Source of the DNA: Adhaeribacter arboris | Lineage (GTDB): Bacteria; Bacteroidota; Bacteroidia; Cytophagales; Hymenobacteraceae | Direction: 5' to 3' | Assembly: GCF_003023845.1 (NCBI RefSeq) | Contig: NZ_PYFT01000001.1 | Location: 6,386,001 to 6,450,000, forward strand | DNA length: 64,000 nt | Shown here: positions 35,242-43,295 of the stretch, piece after piece | Layout: each line of letters begins with the position of its first letter | Position numbering within the stretch: the stretch's first letter is position 1 | Program-made: the position numbers and the translations under genes | Notes under the pieces: model-generated | The model's input: the letters and a program-made list of their open reading frames with translations, nothing else | What the model was told of the DNA's origin: nothing | Database searches by the model: none

Positions 35242-35613
35242 TTAGTGAATAGAAGTAATCCACCAGACATTACCGGTAGGATCGGTTATGCCGCAAGTAC
35301 GGCCGTAATCCTGGTTCGATAAAGGCATAATGGTTTCGGCCCCGGCGTTTACGGCTTTTTGGTAGGTTTCGTCGGCGTTGGCTACGTACACAAACAAATT
35401 AGCCGTATGGGCTTTCCACTCCTCGGTAGCATCGCAGAACATAATAGTAGAATTATTGATTTGAACTTCGGCGTGCATTAGTTGGTGCTCGTTTCGTTTC
35501 CGCTCCAGGGTAAGTTCGGCGTTAAATACTTGCTGCACAAAGCTGATAAAAGCGCTGGCGTTATTCAGCATTAAATAGGGCATGACTGTTTGGTGTCCGT
35601 TCGGAATATTCAT
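35242..35613 (-). CDS. VOC-superfamily (glyoxalase/PhnB-like) protein
   Basis: The 123-residue protein has the paired beta-alpha-beta-beta-beta layout: MPYLMLNNASAFISFVQQVFNAEL, MHAEVQINNSTIMFCDA, LFVYVANADETYQKAVNAGAE and GRTCGITDPTGNVWWI. The PhnB/YdeM type of vicinal-oxygen-chelate proteins are this size. Potential metal ligands are His near residue 47 and Glu 49; the C-terminal Glu is not obvious. It is downstream of the AraC regulator by 70 bases on the same strand and may be regulated by it. Substrate unknown. Confidence 0.82.
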   Translation of the reverse strand: MNIPNGHQTVMPYLMLNNASAFISFVQQVFNAELTLERKRNEHQLMHAEVQINNSTIMFCDATEEWKAHTANLFVYVANADETYQKAVNAGAETIMPLSNQDYGRTCGITDPTGNVWWITSIH

Positions 35614-35683
35614 AGGGTTTGAATTAGTTTAGGCGCAAGGTAAAGCACTTTATTATTCCAGAATTGGAAAAATCCGACATTTT

Positions 35684-36496
35684 TCAGCCATCTCTGTAAG
35701 CACTTTCGGCGGATTGACCCGAAAAATAGAGGCGGGGATGATGACCCGAAAATTCTTTAAAATCGTGAATAAAATGCGATTGGTCGTAATAACCACAGGC
35801 GTAACTAATTTGAGTCAAGGATTTTTGTTGGTTGCCGTATTCGTTTAAGGCCGCCTGAAAACGAATTATCCGGGAAAATAACTTCGGGCTAAAACCGGAA
35901 TGCGTTTTAAAAGTACGTTCAAATTGCCGGGGAGAAAGGCTGGCTTGTTCGGCTAACTGGTTTACGGACAGTAAGCCTTTGTTCTGAATAATAGCTTGAA
36001 TGCTCGCAAAAACCGGCGGCGGTTGCTTTATATAATTTTTACTTAACTTTTTTTGCAGAAATCCGGAAAGAAGCTGCCTACGGGTATTATTATCCGGCGC
36101 CGTCATTATTTTATCTTCCAGGTCTTTACCTTCGGCGCCCAGCAAGCTAGCCATATCGGGCATTTGGTTTTTAACTTCCACGGCCGGAATAGAAAAAAGC
36201 TGGGTTAAAGCAAAAGGGTACAAATAAACCCCGAAAATGCCAAAGCCTTGCTCAATAGCAAACCGCCGGAACGTTTGCGATGGCCCGTGTAAGCCGGCGG
36301 TAAAAGATTTTTCTGTTTTGTCAGCGGCTACTAATTCGTTAAACTGCCCTTTATAATGAAAAATTAATTCGGCGCAGCCGTCCGCCATCGACCGGTGAAT
36401 GTAAGGCTGGCTAACCGAAGCCTCACTCTCCAACACCCAAAAAAAACGGACGTACCGGGCTAATTCGGGCGCGGGCGGTAGAGTATAATAAATCAT
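35684..36496 (-). CDS. AraC-family transcriptional regulator
   Basis: From ATG 36496 the protein is MIYYTLPPAPELARYVRFFW..., 270 residues. The N-terminal part (about 1-130) is the DUF6597-type sensing domain, with the usual AELIFHYKGQF and GVYLYPFAL segments. The C-terminal 100 residues contain two helix-turn-helix motifs: NQLAEQASLSPRQFERTFK and ISYACGYYDQSHFIHDFKEF, followed by GHHPRLYF. The upstream in-frame extension would overlap the preceding gene. It is 17 bases after the secreted protein gene, so both are likely cotranscribed. Confidence 0.87.
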   Translation of the reverse strand: MIYYTLPPAPELARYVRFFWVLESEASVSQPYIHRSMADGCAELIFHYKGQFNELVAADKTEKSFTAGLHGPSQTFRRFAIEQGFGIFGVYLYPFALTQLFSIPAVEVKNQMPDMASLLGAEGKDLEDKIMTAPDNNTRRQLLSGFLQKKLSKNYIKQPPPVFASIQAIIQNKGLLSVNQLAEQASLSPRQFERTFKTHSGFSPKLFSRIIRFQAALNEYGNQQKSLTQISYACGYYDQSHFIHDFKEFSGHHPRLYFSGQSAESAYRDG

Positions 36497-36513
36497 ACTA
36501 ATTGGGCGAAATA

Positions 36514-37224
36514 CTAGTTCGTTAAACTCCGGCAATAGTGCAGTAATTGTAAAAGAGCTTTTTCGTGGTTCACGTTAATTTTATTCGTTTTGATATACGC
36601 CGTTATTTCGTTTTTATAGAGAGGAAAAGCGTTTAACAGAGTAGCCTTGCTAACCGGATGAACCAGACGGTTTTTATCGATGATAAAGTAGCTATTCTCT
36701 TTTACCAGCAGCAAATTGCCTTTCGGCTCCAGTTTCTTTAGTTGTCCGTTTGCATCGGTATAATAGCTGTACTGGCGAATGGCAGAAACCGCCGAATTTT
36801 GATCGTAGCCGGCTTGTTTCCCGTTTCGCAGCACTTGAATACTTTGCTTCACGGCCAGGTTGATGGGTTTAAAGTAATCTATTACTCGCAGGTACCCGAT
36901 TTTGGCCTGGTAATAAAAAGTATCCGGCGCGATAACCACCATTTTAATTAAATATTCATCGGATAAAGAAAGGGTATCGTTTTGCGGACTAATAAAATGA
37001 ATTTCATCGAGCAAAAAGTTATAATTTAATTTACCCGCCGCCTGAGTGCCATTGTTGTAAGTAATGGTGCCGGCATTAAACGCGGGGTACTGGTATTTTT
37101 GGTTATTCGGAATTTTTTTTGCCAAATTATCGCCCGTAGTAATCTTCGTGAATTTAGAATTTTGCCCCAACAAAGTATAGCTGCCCAACAGCCACAAACT
37201 AACGAATAAGATAAATTTTTTCAT
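36514..37224 (-). CDS. Secreted protein of unknown function
   Basis: The 236-residue protein begins with a signal peptide (MKKFILFVSLWLLGSYTLLGQ). The mature part is rich in Tyr, Asn and Lys with predicted beta strands; a segment AGTITYNNGTQAAGKLNYNF followed by ISPQNDTLSLSDEYLIKM resembles small beta-rich periplasmic proteins of Bacteroidota. I do not recognise a named family. It sits directly upstream of the AraC regulator (17 bases), on the same strand. Confidence 0.7.
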   Translation of the reverse strand: MKKFILFVSLWLLGSYTLLGQNSKFTKITTGDNLAKKIPNNQKYQYPAFNAGTITYNNGTQAAGKLNYNFLLDEIHFISPQNDTLSLSDEYLIKMVVIAPDTFYYQAKIGYLRVIDYFKPINLAVKQSIQVLRNGKQAGYDQNSAVSAIRQYSYYTDANGQLKKLEPKGNLLLVKENSYFIIDKNRLVHPVSKATLLNAFPLYKNEITAYIKTNKINVNHEKALLQLLHYCRSLTN

Positions 37225-37454
37225 GATTAATCCATTAGCGTAGAGCCAATTTTTGCAGCAATTTTTAGCCAGGTAAATAATCTTAAATATTCTTCCCCAG
37301 GCTTAAATATAATCAAGCTATTGAAGGAATGCTACGTTGAGAACGATTCTTATTAACTGCTTTTAAGGTGAAGCAGATAAACGCCAAGAACTCGAACTTA
37401 ATGAAGGCTAACTTGTCAGGAAAGAAAAGCAATAATAGAAGGAAGAATTTTAAT

Positions 37455-38035
37455 CTAAAACCGGTATTTTCCAGCAATACCAATTCCTAAGCCCGCTTCT
37501 TCTAAGGTCTGAACAGAGCCAAAGCGAATTTCGGGTTCCAGAATAAATTGCTGGTTTAAAGGAATAACGCGGCTCACTTTGGCTAAGAAACCAATTCTAA
37601 CCTTCGGGTTTACTTTAAAATTCTCCACCTCAACTAGCGAGCCCGATTCTTTTTGCCGCCATCCTAGGTAGTAATCAAAGGTGGGACCAACTGAAAAATT
37701 AAGTATTCTGGAATAGTACTTATATAAAAGAGGCAAAACCAGGCGCCGTTGCGAAACAATAAAATGATAAGATTGCGAACCACTAGGGCCTGTTTGAGTT
37801 ATGTTACCAATGGTGAGTTCTGTACGATAAAACAGGCCGGTTTCTCCACCGCTGTGTTTCGTGCGTTGTTTTTCTGCTGTTAACCAAATGTTGGCCGGAA
37901 GGAGCCTGGGTAAAGCTCACCGTTTACATTCAAACCGATTAAGGTTTGTTTTTGAGCGTTAGCCGAAAAAGCCAGCGCGAAACAAAACAGAATACTTAAA
38001 GCTACTCGCCGGGTTAAAAGGTTAACATTCATCAT
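37455..38035 (-). pseudogene. Frameshifted outer-membrane beta-barrel protein gene
   Basis: From ATG 38035 the frame encodes a signal peptide (LSILFCFALAFSANAQ), then TLIGLNVNGELYPGSFRPTFG and a stop (TAA at 37880-37882). Around 37885-37900 a shift to another frame continues uninterrupted as WLTAEKQRTKHSGGETGLFYRTELT and onwards through YHFIVSQRRLVLPLLYKYY to the terminal YRF at 37455. Together they make a small barrel of about 190 residues ending in Phe, typical of outer-membrane proteins. The intact second part alone would be 93 residues from a TTG. The break looks like a true single-base indel or a sequencing error; both fragments retain protein-like composition. Confidence 0.75.
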
Positions 38036-38154
38036 AATTTTTATATTTTTATCATCTGTAAACTACTTGCCCTAGCTTTTTAATGGTCGCTAGAGTGCCA
38101 TTAGCAAATTAATATGCCGTAAATAAACCTTAGAATGTAAGACTAGTACTCAGA

Positions 38155-38186
38155 GTATAAAAGAAAATCCCAGCAGATATTGCTGG
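38155..38186 (-). terminator. Terminator of the HigA-like gene
   Basis: CCAGCA and TGCTGG (38170-38186) form a short stem with a 5-base loop. On the minus strand it is followed by GATTTTCTTTT. It begins 9 bases after the HigA-like stop. Confidence 0.55.
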
Positions 38187-38194
38187 AGTTTTTT

Positions 38195-38572
38195 TTACGC
38201 CGCTGCTAAAACTTGCTCGTTTATAAATACTTCCAAGGGCAAACCTAAATGCTTGTGCAGGCGGTAAATCTGTTGAATGGTAAAGTATCTCTTTCGGTTT
38301 AATATTTCCGATACGCGGGATTTAGGCCCAATAAATGGCTCTAAATCTTTATTGCTCCAACCCTTTTCTTCCATAATATATTTAATAGCATCAATCGGAT
38401 CGGGTAGTTCAATGGAGTAATGCTTTTGTTCATAAGCATGCACTAAAGTAGTAAGTACTTCCAGCGCATCATCTAACTCGGAGCCTGGTTCGGGGTCCAT
38501 GTCAAGCAACTTATCCAAGTGCTTAATGGCTTCTTGGTAATCATGCTCGGTTCTAATGGGGGAAATTGTCAT
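38195..38572 (-). CDS. higA: HigA-type helix-turn-helix antitoxin, apparently orphan
   Basis: The 125-residue protein has an N-terminal linker (HDYQEAIKHLDKLLDMDP, the usual HigA opening) followed by ELPDPIDAIKYIMEEKGWSNKDLEPFIGPKSRVSEILNRKR, a helix-turn-helix of the Xre/HigA kind, and a short tail. In type II HigBA modules the toxin HigB normally lies directly upstream of HigA. Here only about 200 bases separate it from a divergent 63-residue protein and no HigB-like frame is visible. A perfect 26-base palindrome (38664-38689) upstream may be its operator. Confidence 0.82.
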   Translation of the reverse strand: MTISPIRTEHDYQEAIKHLDKLLDMDPEPGSELDDALEVLTTLVHAYEQKHYSIELPDPIDAIKYIMEEKGWSNKDLEPFIGPKSRVSEILNRKRYFTIQQIYRLHKHLGLPLEVFINEQVLAAA

Positions 38573-38663
38573 CTGATTCTATTTATTTAAGATCAACAAA
38601 ATAGCATCTTAATTTTACAAAATACTGAAACAATAAGTGTACATCTTGTAGTATATAAGTCTA

Positions 38664-38689
38664 TATATGTATGAAAATTCATACATATA
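38664..38689. promoter_or_regulatory. Palindromic operator candidate
   Basis: Two perfectly complementary 12-base arms (TATATGTATGAA and its complement) flank AA. The site lies between the divergent HigA-like gene and the 63-residue gene, about 90 bases from each. Palindromes of this size are usual for HigA autorepression. Confidence 0.6.
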
Positions 38690-38775
38690 CTGAACGAAAG
38701 AATCTGATTATAATCTTTTTATAAAAGCAGCCTTATTCAGTATTTGTTTAAATAGGTTAATTGTAAATCAAAATC

Positions 38776-38967
38776 GTGAAATTAAGAGAGAAGTATAGCC
38801 AATTGCAAGATGAGGAATTTGTACGGTCAATGGTGATTAAATCCGTTTATGGCTCGATGCAGCTAGAAAACCAAGGTGTTTCAATGGACAGATTACAACA
38901 AATCTACACCCAGGTGAATCAAGAAAGAAAGGCTATAGCAGAAAGAGAAAAGAAAAACCCTTATTGA
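38776..38967 (+). CDS. Small protein with a Fic-inhibitor-like motif
   Basis: From GTG 38776 a 63-residue helical, charged protein is encoded. Residues 32-37 in SVYGSMQLENQGVSM read SMQLEN, which fits the (S/T)xxxE(G/N) motif by which antitoxin helices of Fic AMP-transferases block the active site. The rest (DRLQQIYTQVNQERKAIAER) is a charged helix. There is no Fic domain nearby; the motif is short and may be chance. It is divergent from the HigA-like gene and upstream of the DUF4062 gene, which is on the opposite strand. The gene may be a real small ORF or the N-terminal remnant of a larger Fic protein. Confidence 0.45.
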   Translation: MKLREKYSQLQDEEFVRSMVIKSVYGSMQLENQGVSMDRLQQIYTQVNQERKAIAEREKKNPY

Positions 38968-39005
38968 AACACAATCTTAAAGCCAATTACCCCATAAAAC
39001 AGCAG

Positions 39006-39083
39006 TTACTTATTGGTGAACTTGGAGCCTTCCTCTTCCGAGGATACGAGCATGGCCATAAAATCTTCTAATATTTTGCGCAT
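39006..39083 (-). other. Possible short ORF or gene remnant
   Basis: On the minus strand an ATG at 39083 opens a 25-residue frame, MRKILEDFMAMLVSSEEEGS and a further five residues, just downstream of the DUF4062 stop. The composition looks protein-like and the frame is open upstream into the end of the DUF4062 gene. It could be the tail of a longer lost protein. Weak evidence. Confidence 0.25.
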
Positions 39084-39121
39084 AATAGCTTTATTAAAAT
39101 AGTATGACCCATCAAGCTTAT

Positions 39122-41104
39122 TTACCCTCTGAGCTTTTTAATAAGCTCTAAAATCTTTATATGTGTCTCTTGAGCCTCTATAAATTTTTTTTGCTCGTAG
39201 AGAGCATCTTTTAAACCAATATAGTTCTTAATTAGGCTTTCATAATTTTCTATTTCTATGTTGATTTCGATAGCTTTTGTGAACATCTCTTCTGCATCCG
39301 CATACTCTTCTTGTTTTCGTAGTATATTTCCTAAATTTCCATAATCACTTGCTATACCGCTTTTTCTTCCAAGTTCTTTTTCAATTTGCAGACTTTTTTT
39401 AATCATTTCTTTGGCTTTATCAAATTCCTCCTTTTTCTGAAAGATTATTCCGAAATTCCCATAAACAAGTGCTAAGCCTTCACGGCTTCCAAGCTTTTGG
39501 TTTAAAACTAAAGCCTTATTAAGCAGCTCTTCTATTCTATTTAAATTAACCTTGGTTTGACGAAAGTCATCTTTAGCTTGGAGTGTCATTGCTAGATTTA
39601 CATAATCTAAACCAAGGCTTTCAGAATCTCCGAGTTGTTGGTGAATAATCAAAGATTTGTTAAGCATCTCTTCAGCTCCCACAAAATCTTCTTTGTATAC
39701 TAAAATTTTTGCCAAACTACCATAATTCGCAGCTATGCCTTCTTGTCTTCCAAGTTTTTCTTCAATCTCTAAGCTATTTTTAAAAATCTGCTCGGCTTTG
39801 GACAAGTCAATACCATCGATATAAAGGTTTCCTAAACTTCCATAGGTTGAAGCCATTCCTGTTAGATTTCCGAGTTGATGGTAGATTTCTAAACTTTGAG
39901 AATACAGTTCAATGGCTTCTAGAATTTTACCTTGATTTGTAAGAAGATTCGCTAAGTTGCCAAGACAAGCTGCAATCCCTTCCTGGTTCTCAATCGTTTC
40001 GTAAAATTTTAATGCCTTCCTATACATTTGTTCAGCAATGGACCAATCCCCTTTGGCTAGATGAACTATACCTAAACTATTGAGACTAGAAGCAGTACCT
40101 TCATAATTATTTAACTTTTCATAGATTTCTAATGCCTTGTTATACATCTGTTCGGATTCTTGCCAATCTCCTCTGTCTTGAAGAAGATTTCCTAAAGTTT
40201 TCAATGCATATGCTTCGTTTAAATTGTCTTTTGAATCACGAGTTAACTTTAGTACTTTTTGTACCATGTGCAGCGCTTGATCAATACGGCCAATCCTAGT
40301 TAAAAAATTAGCATAATTTAGTAGCTGGAATACACCAGGCTCATTAACTAATGCTTTAGAAAATTCAATTTCAGCTTGTACTAATTGCCCATTGTCAGCA
40401 AGTTGCCAAGCATTTGTTATTCCTTCAACTATCTCAGTGGTTACATTTAACCTATAACTAGAAATTTTTTCTTCAGGTGTAGTAACATTGGGTACATAAC
40501 TGGCGTCTATGATTTTTGAAGTAGTAGGCGTGCTAATTATTTTGTCACTCTTTGGTAGATCAGTTAAATCATTTATCCATATTGCTAAATGATTTTCAAG
40601 TATATTATTGAATTCACGTGTAGTAGTAAAGGTACCATAGCCAAGTATTTTCTCAGTAGTCTCAAATTTCTTTCTAAAAGCTAATACTTTTTTTAACTGG
40701 GGACCCGCATCACTTAACTGATTAGCGTTACTAATGGACTTAAACAATACAATAATATCTCTCATTGGGAATTCTTTACTATCATAGCATTCCCTTGCCA
40801 CATTAAATTCTTCCTCAGTTCCGGAGGTTGCATTATATGCATTTTTACCGGGATTAGAACCCCATCGATCATGTAATACCATTATAAAATAATCACACTT
40901 TCTTATTTCCTCATTAATGCGAGCCTGAGCTCTTCCCATACCAGCAGGCATTTCTTCGTAACGTATTGCTTCAAATATTACTCCTCTGCGTTTAGCTTCC
41001 TTGGTATTATAATTTTCAATTGCCTTTTTAAAACTATCGCGTTCTTTTTTAAGATTTCCAGGAGAAGCAATGAAAATTTTATACCCTTTAAGTTCAAATG
41101 ACAT
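39122..41104 (-). CDS. DUF4062-TPR protein
   Basis: Residues 1-190 match the DUF4062 pattern: GYKIFIASPGNLKKERDSF, IFEAIRYEE, EEIRKCDYFIMVLHDRWG and SGTEEEFNVAREC, a Rossmann-like fold related to TIR domains. From about 225 to 655 the protein is made of about nine to ten tetratricopeptide repeats of 40 residues (for example AYALKTLGNLLQDRGDWQESE), of the TPR_12 kind. There is no ATPase or NACHT domain. DUF4062 is often found in STAND and defence-like proteins, so a sensing role is conceivable. It stands alone between the small antitoxin-like genes and tRNA-Leu. Start ATG at 41104. Confidence 0.85.
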   Translation of the reverse strand: MSFELKGYKIFIASPGNLKKERDSFKKAIENYNTKEAKRRGVIFEAIRYEEMPAGMGRAQARINEEIRKCDYFIMVLHDRWGSNPGKNAYNATSGTEEEFNVARECYDSKEFPMRDIIVLFKSISNANQLSDAGPQLKKVLAFRKKFETTEKILGYGTFTTTREFNNILENHLAIWINDLTDLPKSDKIISTPTTSKIIDASYVPNVTTPEEKISSYRLNVTTEIVEGITNAWQLADNGQLVQAEIEFSKALVNEPGVFQLLNYANFLTRIGRIDQALHMVQKVLKLTRDSKDNLNEAYALKTLGNLLQDRGDWQESEQMYNKALEIYEKLNNYEGTASSLNSLGIVHLAKGDWSIAEQMYRKALKFYETIENQEGIAACLGNLANLLTNQGKILEAIELYSQSLEIYHQLGNLTGMASTYGSLGNLYIDGIDLSKAEQIFKNSLEIEEKLGRQEGIAANYGSLAKILVYKEDFVGAEEMLNKSLIIHQQLGDSESLGLDYVNLAMTLQAKDDFRQTKVNLNRIEELLNKALVLNQKLGSREGLALVYGNFGIIFQKKEEFDKAKEMIKKSLQIEKELGRKSGIASDYGNLGNILRKQEEYADAEEMFTKAIEINIEIENYESLIKNYIGLKDALYEQKKFIEAQETHIKILELIKKLRG

Positions 41105-41423
41105 TAATTAGATTTTACAATAATTGAAAGATAGACTATGTACCCCTTCTAAATATAAGCATTTCTTCAATTAAGCTAAAAGTTTCTATAGTTAATTTAA
41201 GATAATCTTAAGTTAACTATAGGAAATAGTTCGAAATTTCCGGAATATATCCCCGAATTATTATCTTTGTATCGCTAGATAAATCAGTGGACCAGATGCC
41301 ACTTTAAAACTATCTGAAGTTTTTAGGATGGTATTTTTATTTATAGGAAAGTTATTTTTGAGTCAATTTTTACAAACAAAAAGCCTTGCAAATCAATTAT
41401 TTACAAGGCTTTTTTGTTATAAG
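41105..41423. other. Gap upstream of the DUF4062 gene
   Basis: The 319 bases contain the tRNA-Leu terminator (41378-41414) and the promoter region of the DUF4062 gene. Nothing else was recognised. Confidence 0.55.
41378..41414 (-). terminator. Terminator of tRNA-Leu
   Basis: AAAAAGCCTTG (41378-41388) pairs with CAAGGCTTTTT (41404-41414); on the minus strand a T run follows. It is 10 bases from the 3' end of the tRNA. Confidence 0.8.
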
Positions 41424-41507
41424 TACCCAGAGCCGGGGTCGAACCGGCACAACCGTGAAGTTATTGGTGTTTGAGACCAACGCGTCTACCAATTCCGCCA
41501 TCTGGGC
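41424..41507 (-). tRNA. tRNA-Leu (CAA)
   Basis: On the minus strand the acceptor GCCCAGA pairs with TCTGGGT (one G-T pair), with discriminator A. The anticodon arm TTGGT-CTCAAAC-ACCAA gives anticodon CAA. The long variable arm typical for class II tRNAs is present, and the T-arm is GCCGG-TTCGACC-CCGGC. CCA is not encoded. Confidence 0.93.
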
Positions 41508-41729
41508 AATTTGTAGCTTCCTTTCGTAAGCCAGGCTGGGTTAAACGGCAGTAAATCCGCGGCCATTGTTTTACGATTGGGTTGCAAACTTAGATAAACT
41601 TTCGGGAATACGCAATAGATTTTTATTCCTAAAATAATAAAAATTCACCTTGTTCCCCGAAGTTATAGGTTACGGCCTGCTTGCTCAGAAATCCGCGATT
41701 TCGCTAAATTTTTTTCAACTTTATAACCT

Positions 41730-41798
41730 TCCTACTTTTCAACCTTTAAACTCAATTTAACCTGTAACTTGCAACCTGTAACTTGCAACCTGCAGCCC
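41730..41798 (+). repeat. Tandem TAACTTGCAACCTG repeat before the radical SAM gene
   Basis: AACCTGTAACTTGC is repeated twice and begins a third time, preceded by CTTTTCAACCTTTAAAC. The same words occur before rpoZ and after the cupin gene. The repeat runs into the radical SAM reading frame upstream of the chosen ATG, which is one reason to start that gene at 41804. Confidence 0.65.
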
Positions 41799-41803
41799 CT
41801 AAC

Positions 41804-42796
41804 ATGCGCCTTGTTCATCATCCGGTTTTGTGCAATTATTACGTGACGTACCGCTGTAATGCCCGGTGTTCGTTCTGTGATATCTGGGAAAAGCCATCGC
41901 CGTACATTAAATTAGCCGATGTAGAGCAAAACCTGCGGGATTTACGGGAACTCGGCGTGCGGGTAGTAGATTTTACCGGCGGCGAACCTTTGCTGCACCA
42001 GCAAATAGATCAGTTTTTAGGGCTGGCACACGACCTGGGTTTTATTACCACGCTTACTACTAATTGCCTGTTATATCCTAAATGGGCGGAGCGCTTACGA
42101 GGGAAAGTAGATATGCTGCATTTTTCGCTGGATGCGGCCGATAAAGACTTACACGACCAGGGCAGGGGAGTAGCTTGTTTTGATTTTGTGCAAGAGTCAA
42201 TTCAAATAGCGAAAGCTTTAGGCGAACGGCCCGATATTTTGTTCACCGTTTTCAGCGAAAATATCGACCAGGTAGAACGGGTGTATACTGAGATAGCTTT
42301 GCCTAACCATTTAATGCTGCTCCTGAATCCGGCCTTTTCGTACAATACCGTTGAAACCGGCGCACCTTTAACTCTCAATGAACTAAATTATCTTTCGACA
42401 TTTGGCAAGCGTCGGAACGTATATCTAAACGAAGCTTTTATGCAGTTGCGGCGGGAGGGTGGCAATCATATTACCGCTCCGGTTTGCAAAGCCGCCAGCA
42501 CTACGCTGGTTATTTCGCCGGAAAATGAATTAATTTTACCTTGCTACCATTTGGGCCAGCAGAATTTTCCGATTGACGGGAATTTAAAAAAATTATACCA
42601 ATCCGAGGAGGTACGGCAGCTAATTGCATTAGAGGGGCGTTTGCCGGCTTGTGAAGGTTGCACCATTAATTGTTACATGCAGCCTAGTTTTGCCGTTGAG
42701 TTAAATTCTTATTTCTGGAAAGCCTTGCCCAGCACACTTAAATACAATTGGCAAAAAGGCACCTGGAAGCGGTTGCTAAAACAGGCAATTACCTGA
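41804..42796 (+). CDS. Radical SAM protein with SPASM-like C-terminus
   Basis: The 330-residue protein from ATG 41804 has the CxxxCxxC cluster in CNARCSFCDIW, then the SAM-binding FTGGEPLL. The C-terminal part has CKAASTTLVISPENELILPCYH and ACEGCTINCYMQ, giving extra cysteines for an auxiliary iron-sulphur cluster (SPASM-like). Such proteins often modify peptides or cofactors. Neither a peptide gene nor other biosynthetic genes are adjacent, so the substrate is unknown. An in-frame TTG at 41783 lies in the dispersed repeat and was not used. The stop overlaps a 33-base dispersed repeat. Confidence 0.85.
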   Translation: MRLVHHPVLCNYYVTYRCNARCSFCDIWEKPSPYIKLADVEQNLRDLRELGVRVVDFTGGEPLLHQQIDQFLGLAHDLGFITTLTTNCLLYPKWAERLRGKVDMLHFSLDAADKDLHDQGRGVACFDFVQESIQIAKALGERPDILFTVFSENIDQVERVYTEIALPNHLMLLLNPAFSYNTVETGAPLTLNELNYLSTFGKRRNVYLNEAFMQLRREGGNHITAPVCKAASTTLVISPENELILPCYHLGQQNFPIDGNLKKLYQSEEVRQLIALEGRLPACEGCTINCYMQPSFAVELNSYFWKALPSTLKYNWQKGTWKRLLKQAIT

Positions 42797-42825
42797 ATCG
42801 CGGATTTTCGCCGATTATACGGATT
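42793..42825 (+). repeat. 33-base dispersed repeat, third copy
   Basis: It starts within the TGA stop codon of the radical SAM gene and reads CTGAATCGCGGATTTTCGCC, followed by GATTATACGGATT. It matches the two copies after recN (29038-29070 and 29169-29201), which suggests a role or preference at gene ends. Confidence 0.75.
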
Positions 42826-43295
42826 ATTCAAATTACTTTTTAATGCCTCAGGTAAAACAGGGAAGTCAGTTAGCTTAATACTTATGTAGGTTGTTGTTTT
42901 TGGCAGGATAATGTAATCATCCCTAACCTCCTTCGAAGGGGGACTATCTTCTTAACTGGACAATCCACTACCCTCAACCTCTCCTTATCCAAGGTGAGGA
43001 GCTTTTTTACATTTACCAATTTCCATGTGCCAGATCTGGTTTGTTATTTCTCTTTGGTAATTTCTCTTTGGTAATTTCTTTAGAACGCAAAACCTTCTTA
43101 AAATTAAATTTTAAGCCAAAGTTTGTAAACAAAAGCTCCCCGCCTTGGATAAGGAGGGGTTGGGGGTGGTTGATTGTTAAGCCCAGCAATTACTTAACAG
43201 TCGTACCTCCGAAGGGGCCTTTTCAGGATGGCTCTTTTCTTAACATATCTCGTTACCAAAATACTTAGGACAACGGCATAAAAACGGTTAGAATT
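42797..43295. other. Repeat-rich gap
   Basis: The 499 bases contain no gene. They hold a large imperfect inverted repeat (42910-43015 with 43125-43250) and, at the start, the third 33-base repeat copy. A 75-codon plus-strand frame here is part of the repeat and was rejected. Confidence 0.65.
42910..43250. repeat. Inverted repeat pair with CTCCTTATCCAAGG core
   Basis: The left arm reads CTTCGAAGG, TTAAC, CAATC.AC, CAACC and CTCCTTATCCAAGGTGAGGA; the right arm is the reverse complement version with the same order (CTTGGATAAGGAGGGG, GTTGGGGG and CTCCGAAGGGG). The pair could fold into a long stem, or be two copies of a dispersed element in opposite orientation. Confidence 0.65.

Noticed and set aside
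41424-41507. Attachment site of an integrative element at tRNA-Leu
   Set aside because: No integrase gene and no second copy of the tRNA end was found in the window; kept just as context for the neighbouring accessory genes.
41730-41798. CRISPR-like array
   Set aside because: The 14-base tandem units have no spacers and no cas genes are near.
43041-43268. Plus-strand frame of 75 codons
   Set aside because: It overlaps the right arm of the inverted repeat pair and has repeat-derived sequence.
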